Assembly (NCBI GenBank): GCA_013153755.1
Contig: JAADDU010000047.1
Location: 1-8,639, forward strand
DNA from: Campylobacterota bacterium
GTDB lineage: Bacteria; Campylobacterota; Campylobacteria; Campylobacterales; Sulfurimonadaceae
DNA length: 8,639 nucleotides
Reading direction: 5' to 3'
Shown: in pieces, positions 6,197-8,639 of the stretch
Numbering within the stretch: position 1 is the stretch's first letter
How the letters are laid out: the number at the start of each line of letters is the position of its first letter
Position numbers and translations under genes: made by a program
Notes under the pieces: model-generated
Told to the model about the DNA's origin: nothing
What the model saw: only the letters and a program-made list of their open reading frames with translations
Database searches by the model: none

Positions 6197-6221
6197 TTAT
6201 AGAGGGTTTACCCCTCTATAA
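6197..6221 (+). terminator. Hairpin terminator after the reductase operon
   Basis: TTATAGAGGG and CCCTCTATAA form a perfect ten-pair stem around a five-base loop, starting 11 bases after the stop codon. A short AATTTT follows six bases beyond the stem; there is no long U-tract, so some read-through into the downstream genes is possible. The stem could also protect the 3' end of the mRNA. Confidence 0.65.
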
Positions 6222-6250
6222 CCCCAATTTTACACAATCAGGATATAAAG

Positions 6251-6856
6251 TTGATACATTTAAAAAGAGTTGCGTTAGAGATAAAAACGGTTGGTTTGTA
6301 TGATTTGATTTTGCAAGATGTACTTAAAATTGCAGATAAAAAAAGAGTCGATGAAGATGAAATCTTAGAGATCATGAAAACTCATCCTCAAGTATTAGAG
6401 GATTATAAACAGATAAATGTAGAGTATAACTTAAGTAATATTCATCTAAGAGATATAGATTTACAAAAGCTAGATGCAGAGTGTAAAGATGAAGCTAATT
6501 CTATAAATGAAAATTTAGCAACTCTAAGAGAGATAGAAAAATATACACTTGATTTTGAACAGAGTTCAACTCTTGTTATTATTTTTTCATTAGAATTTTT
6601 TATATTATTTTCAGTTCAATATTTTATAGTTTTACTTGACTTAAAAGAATGGCAGTGGTATATATATGGTGTATTTGCATCATCTATACTTTTTGCTTGG
6701 TTGTATGCTCAAAAAGAGAAAAAGATATATGCTAAGAATAGTAAACTTTTTGAAGAACTTTATGAAAAAACACTTCAACAGATAGAAAAACTTGAAGAGA
6801 AAGGTTGTTTAAAAAAGAGTGACTTAATCATTCAAGAGTGTGAAGAACATGTCTAA
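6251..6856 (+). CDS. Membrane protein of unknown function with coiled-coil arms
   Basis: A 201-residue protein that I do not recognise. Residues 1-106 are charged and mostly helical, with acidic and basic stretches that suggest a coiled coil. Two membrane helices follow, about 107-129 and 135-152, in a tight hairpin, so both ends face the same side, most likely the cytoplasm. The tail from 153 is Lys/Glu-rich (KEKKIY, QQIEKLEEK) and likely a second coiled coil. The start is TTG at 6251, chosen because AGGA (6240-6243) lies seven bases upstream and the first in-frame ATG would remove 41 residues. The gene overlaps the next by eight bases and stands 65 bases after the reductase stop, beyond a hairpin. 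A link to the reductase is possible only from position. Confidence 0.7.
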   Translation: MIHLKRVALEIKTVGLYDLILQDVLKIADKKRVDEDEILEIMKTHPQVLEDYKQINVEYNLSNIHLRDIDLQKLDAECKDEANSINENLATLREIEKYTLDFEQSSTLVIIFSLEFFILFSVQYFIVLLDLKEWQWYIYGVFASSILFAWLYAQKEKKIYAKNSKLFEELYEKTLQQIEKLEEKGCLKKSDLIIQECEEHV

Positions 6857-7337
6857 ACCCATAGAGATAAATTTTACATGGAGTAAAGAGTTAGCTCTAA
6901 AAGCTAGTAAGCTTTATTATGATTATGATATGAAAGCATCTTCAAAACGCTATGTAGGGTGGCTTTTTGTAGCTATGATGCAGTTTGGTGTTGTGGGAGC
7001 TTTAAAACATGATTCTTTTGGACTTTTATTTATCTCAACTTTTTTAGTTCTTTATTGGTACTATGGTAGATGGTATTTAAGAAAAGGGATGATAGAAAAG
7101 TATTATGACAAGTCAAAACTCGATGCAACAGATGTTAAATTTATATTAAAAGATGAAGGCCTTTACTATGATGAAAATCTTATAGATTGGAATGATATAG
7201 AAAAAGTTATAAAGTTTGATGATGGTGTTTTACTTCAAACAACTTCAAATACACTATTTTTTGAGAGTTCATCTTTCAAATCTTATGATGAAGTAAAAAC
7301 ATTTTTAAAACTTATGAAAAATAAGGGTAAAGTATAG
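6849..7337 (+). CDS. YcxB-like small membrane protein
   Basis: About 162 residues. An N-terminal strand segment (EINFTWSKELALKASK) is followed by two close membrane helices (about 38-55 and 57-74) and a cytoplasmic beta-rich domain containing DEGLYYDENLIDWNDIEKVIKFDDGVL in pieces. The order of helix pair, then a deG...g...i.W.dI..v stretch and a final phenylalanine-rich strand is the pattern of the YcxB-like family, whose function is not established. I prefer ATG at 6849, since AAGAG (6834-6838) is ten bases upstream; a GTG at 6840 would add three residues but has no usable ribosome site. It overlaps the preceding gene by eight bases and the following short gene by one, so the three are probably translationally coupled. 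Confidence 0.7.
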   Translation: MSKPIEINFTWSKELALKASKLYYDYDMKASSKRYVGWLFVAMMQFGVVGALKHDSFGLLFISTFLVLYWYYGRWYLRKGMIEKYYDKSKLDATDVKFILKDEGLYYDENLIDWNDIEKVIKFDDGVLLQTTSNTLFFESSSFKSYDEVKTFLKLMKNKGKV

Positions 7338-7429
7338 TGGAATATCTATATATTACTCTTATAAGTCTTTTTTTGATTGCTATAGTTGTTGTTGGTGTTA
7401 CTATGGATAAAGAAGATTTAGAAAGTTAA
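7337..7429 (+). CDS. Single-span membrane microprotein, 30 residues
   Basis: A short frame starts at GTG, sharing one base with the stop of the YcxB-like gene (TAGTG), and ends at TAA. AAGGG (7323-7327) lies nine bases upstream. The product has a Met-Glu-Tyr start, one hydrophobic span of about 19 residues (Leu, Ile, Val, Phe), and an acidic tail, MDKEDLES. The outline of one helix plus an acidic tail resembles the short CcoS/FixS assembly proteins of cbb3 oxidases, but it is shorter and lacks their tail motif, so I do not assign it. The tight overlap, ribosome site and clean transmembrane pattern support real translation. Confidence 0.5.
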   Translation: MEYLYITLISLFLIAIVVVGVTMDKEDLES

Positions 7430-7478
7430 GTGCCTAAAAAAACATCATAAACTCTATTTTATTAGTGATATATAAGTG

Positions 7479-7484
7479 TATAAT
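7479..7484 (+). promoter_or_regulatory. -10 box of the DmsBC-like gene
   Basis: A perfect TATAAT preceded directly by TG stands 26 bases before the start codon at 7511, so transcription would begin near 7491. No -35 box or FNR-type site is seen in the 81 bases after the preceding gene. GGAG at 7501-7504 is the ribosome site. Confidence 0.55.
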
Positions 7485-7510
7485 CTCGACATTAATATTT
7501 GGAGAATTAT

Positions 7511-8639
7511 ATGCAAACACCACTAGAGAGTTTTATAAACCACAAAGCCCAAACAGGGATGCAATGTGGTAACTACTCCATAGAGATACCAAAACTTCAA
7601 GATGGTGAACAGTACAGATTTCATTTTGATGCTACTGCTTGTGTTGGTTGTAGATGTTGTGAAGTAGCTTGTAATGAGCAAAACAACAATCCAGCAGATG
7701 TAAAATGGAGAAGAGTAGGGGAGATGGAGGGTGGAGAGTTCCCTGTCTTTACCCAACTTTTTAACTCTATGAGTTGTAACCATTGTATAGACCCAGAGTG
7801 TCTTAAAGGTTGTCCAACAAATTCTTATATAAAGATAGACAAAACAGGTATAGTTGTGCATGATGATGATACTTGTATAGGGTGTCAATACTGTACTTGG
7901 AACTGCCCTTATGGTGTTCCAACTTTTCATGAAGAGAGAAAAATCGTTACAAAATGCCATATGTGTCATGAAAGACTTGAAGTTGGACAAACTCCAGCTT
8001 GTGTTCAGGCTTGTCCATCAGGTGCTATCACCATAGAGGTTGTGAATGTTGAGAAATGGTTAAATGAAGATATGGAAAAAGAGGCAAATATGCCGTTTTT
8101 ACCAGATGCATCCATAACAAAACCAACTACAAGATATACACTTCCAGATAATCTGCCTGAAAATTTAAAAGAGATGGATGAGCATCTACTAAAACCTGCA
8201 CACTCAGAGATACCTTTAGTTTTTATGACAGTTTTAACACAAATCTCTTTGGGTGGGTTTTTAGCACTGTTTTTAGGGGACTTTATGAGTATGTTTGGAT
8301 TTGATAAGACAAACTGGATAATGGCACTTTTAGTTATGCTCCCTTCAGCTATAGGGCTTCCACTCTCAGCTCTGCATCTAGGTCGTCCGTTTTTAGCTAT
8401 GACTGCTATGAAAAACATAAAAACATCATGGCTTAGTCGTGAGGCGTTGGCTCTTGGTGTATTTACTGGTATGATGAGTATGGTTGTAATGCTTTATCTC
8501 ATAGATATACCTAAAGTTTTAAGAATTTTTATAGAGGTTATAACACTTGGTGTTGGGATATATGGTATCTATGCTCAAAGTATGATTTATCGTATAAAAG
8601 CCAGACCATCATGGGATAGAATCACAACAAATATGAAGT
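7511..8639 (+). CDS. DmsB-DmsC fusion: four-cluster ferredoxin plus membrane anchor (3' end cut off)
   Basis: The open frame runs from ATG 7511 to the window edge, 376 codons without a stop. Residues 1-180 are a DmsB-type electron-transfer domain with four complete [4Fe-4S] cysteine sets: C44/47/50/54, C89/92/97/101, C122/125/128/132 and C149/152/164/168, plus an extra Cys49. After a linker (about 181-230) come membrane helices of the DmsC/NrfD-like anchor, from about 234, with the typical SALHLGRP (286-293) and SWLSREA (306-312). The protein would pass electrons between the quinone pool and a molybdopterin catalytic subunit, as in DMSO reductase or the sulfite-oxidising SoeABC complex. Family members are usually two separate proteins; here they are one chain. 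There is no Tat or Sec signal, so the ferredoxin part may face the cytoplasm unless carried by a Tat-exported partner. The catalytic subunit is not visible and probably lies downstream. The substrate is unknown. Confidence 0.88.
   Translation, partial: MQTPLESFINHKAQTGMQCGNYSIEIPKLQDGEQYRFHFDATACVGCRCCEVACNEQNNNPADVKWRRVGEMEGGEFPVFTQLFNSMSCNHCIDPECLKGCPTNSYIKIDKTGIVVHDDDTCIGCQYCTWNCPYGVPTFHEERKIVTKCHMCHERLEVGQTPACVQACPSGAITIEVVNVEKWLNEDMEKEANMPFLPDASITKPTTRYTLPDNLPENLKEMDEHLLKPAHSEIPLVFMTVLTQISLGGFLALFLGDFMSMFGFDKTNWIMALLVMLPSAIGLPLSALHLGRPFLAMTAMKNIKTSWLSREALALGVFTGMMSMVVMLYLIDIPKVLRIFIEVITLGVGIYGIYAQSMIYRIKARPSWDRITTNMK

Noticed and set aside
7337..7429. CcoS/FixS cbb3-oxidase assembly protein
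   Set aside because: Only the one-helix plus acidic tail outline fits; the length is too short and the characteristic tail motif is absent.
7523..8418. Long open frames on the minus strand (7523-7990 and 8005-8418)
   Set aside because: They lie antisense to the DmsBC-like gene, whose cysteine motifs prove the plus-strand frame; their peptides show no family pattern.
1..8639. Mobile element, CRISPR array, tRNA or rRNA
   Set aside because: No transposase, terminal repeats, spaced direct repeats or tRNA-like cloverleaf were seen by eye; gene style is uniform across the window.

Overview
The window is AT-rich bacterial DNA with compact gene spacing. The codon use, the gene content and the pairing of a NarK-type carrier with an unusual haem-copper nitric oxide reductase suggest a Campylobacterota genome (epsilonproteobacterium), plausibly Sulfurimonas- or Arcobacter-like. 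This taxonomic call is an inference from the sequence, not a database result.

Layout. (1) Positions 1-60, minus strand: the first 20 codons of a lipoprotein gene that runs off the left edge. (2) 131-2170, plus strand: dnaJ, a class II aldolase-fold protein that has lost its metal ligands, and a thioredoxin-like protein with two CxxC motifs; the last two genes abut exactly. (3) 2193-2252: an inverted repeat, probably a two-way terminator between convergent genes. (4) 2263-3543, minus strand: a NarK-family nitrate/nitrite transporter. (5) 3544-3903: a 360-bp divergent control region. It holds a -10 box for each direction, an FNR/CRP-type box centred at -41.5 of the rightward promoter, and a repeated palindrome, TGATTAAATTTTAATCA, in one perfect, one near-perfect and one degenerate copy. 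(6) 3904-6185, plus strand: a two-gene haem-copper oxidoreductase operon with 4-bp ATGA overlap, ending in a strong hairpin at 6197-6221. (7) 6251-7429, plus strand: three overlapping genes for small membrane proteins (an unknown coiled-coil protein, a YcxB-like protein and a 30-residue single-span peptide). (8) 7511 to the right edge, plus strand: a DmsB-DmsC fusion, the electron-transfer and membrane-anchor part of a molybdoenzyme, cut by the window end.

How it fits together. The haem-copper pair is best read as a nitric oxide reductase of the gNOR type, not an oxygen reductase. In the catalytic subunit the helix VI metal-ligand His is Asp283, and the oxidase cross-link Tyr position (the FeB-ligand Glu position of NorB) is Asp287; the helix VII His pair and all haem ligands are kept. 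In the small subunit the CuA cysteines are both Ser and the other side-chain ligands are gone. A divergent nitrate/nitrite carrier and an FNR-type site point to anaerobic nitrogen-oxide respiration. The DmsBC fusion would be part of a second quinone-linked respiratory enzyme whose catalytic subunit probably lies beyond the window.

The most interesting items are the metal-site substitutions in both haem-copper subunits, the repeated palindrome between narK and the reductase, and the metal-less aldolase homologue next to a thioredoxin-like protein and DnaJ.
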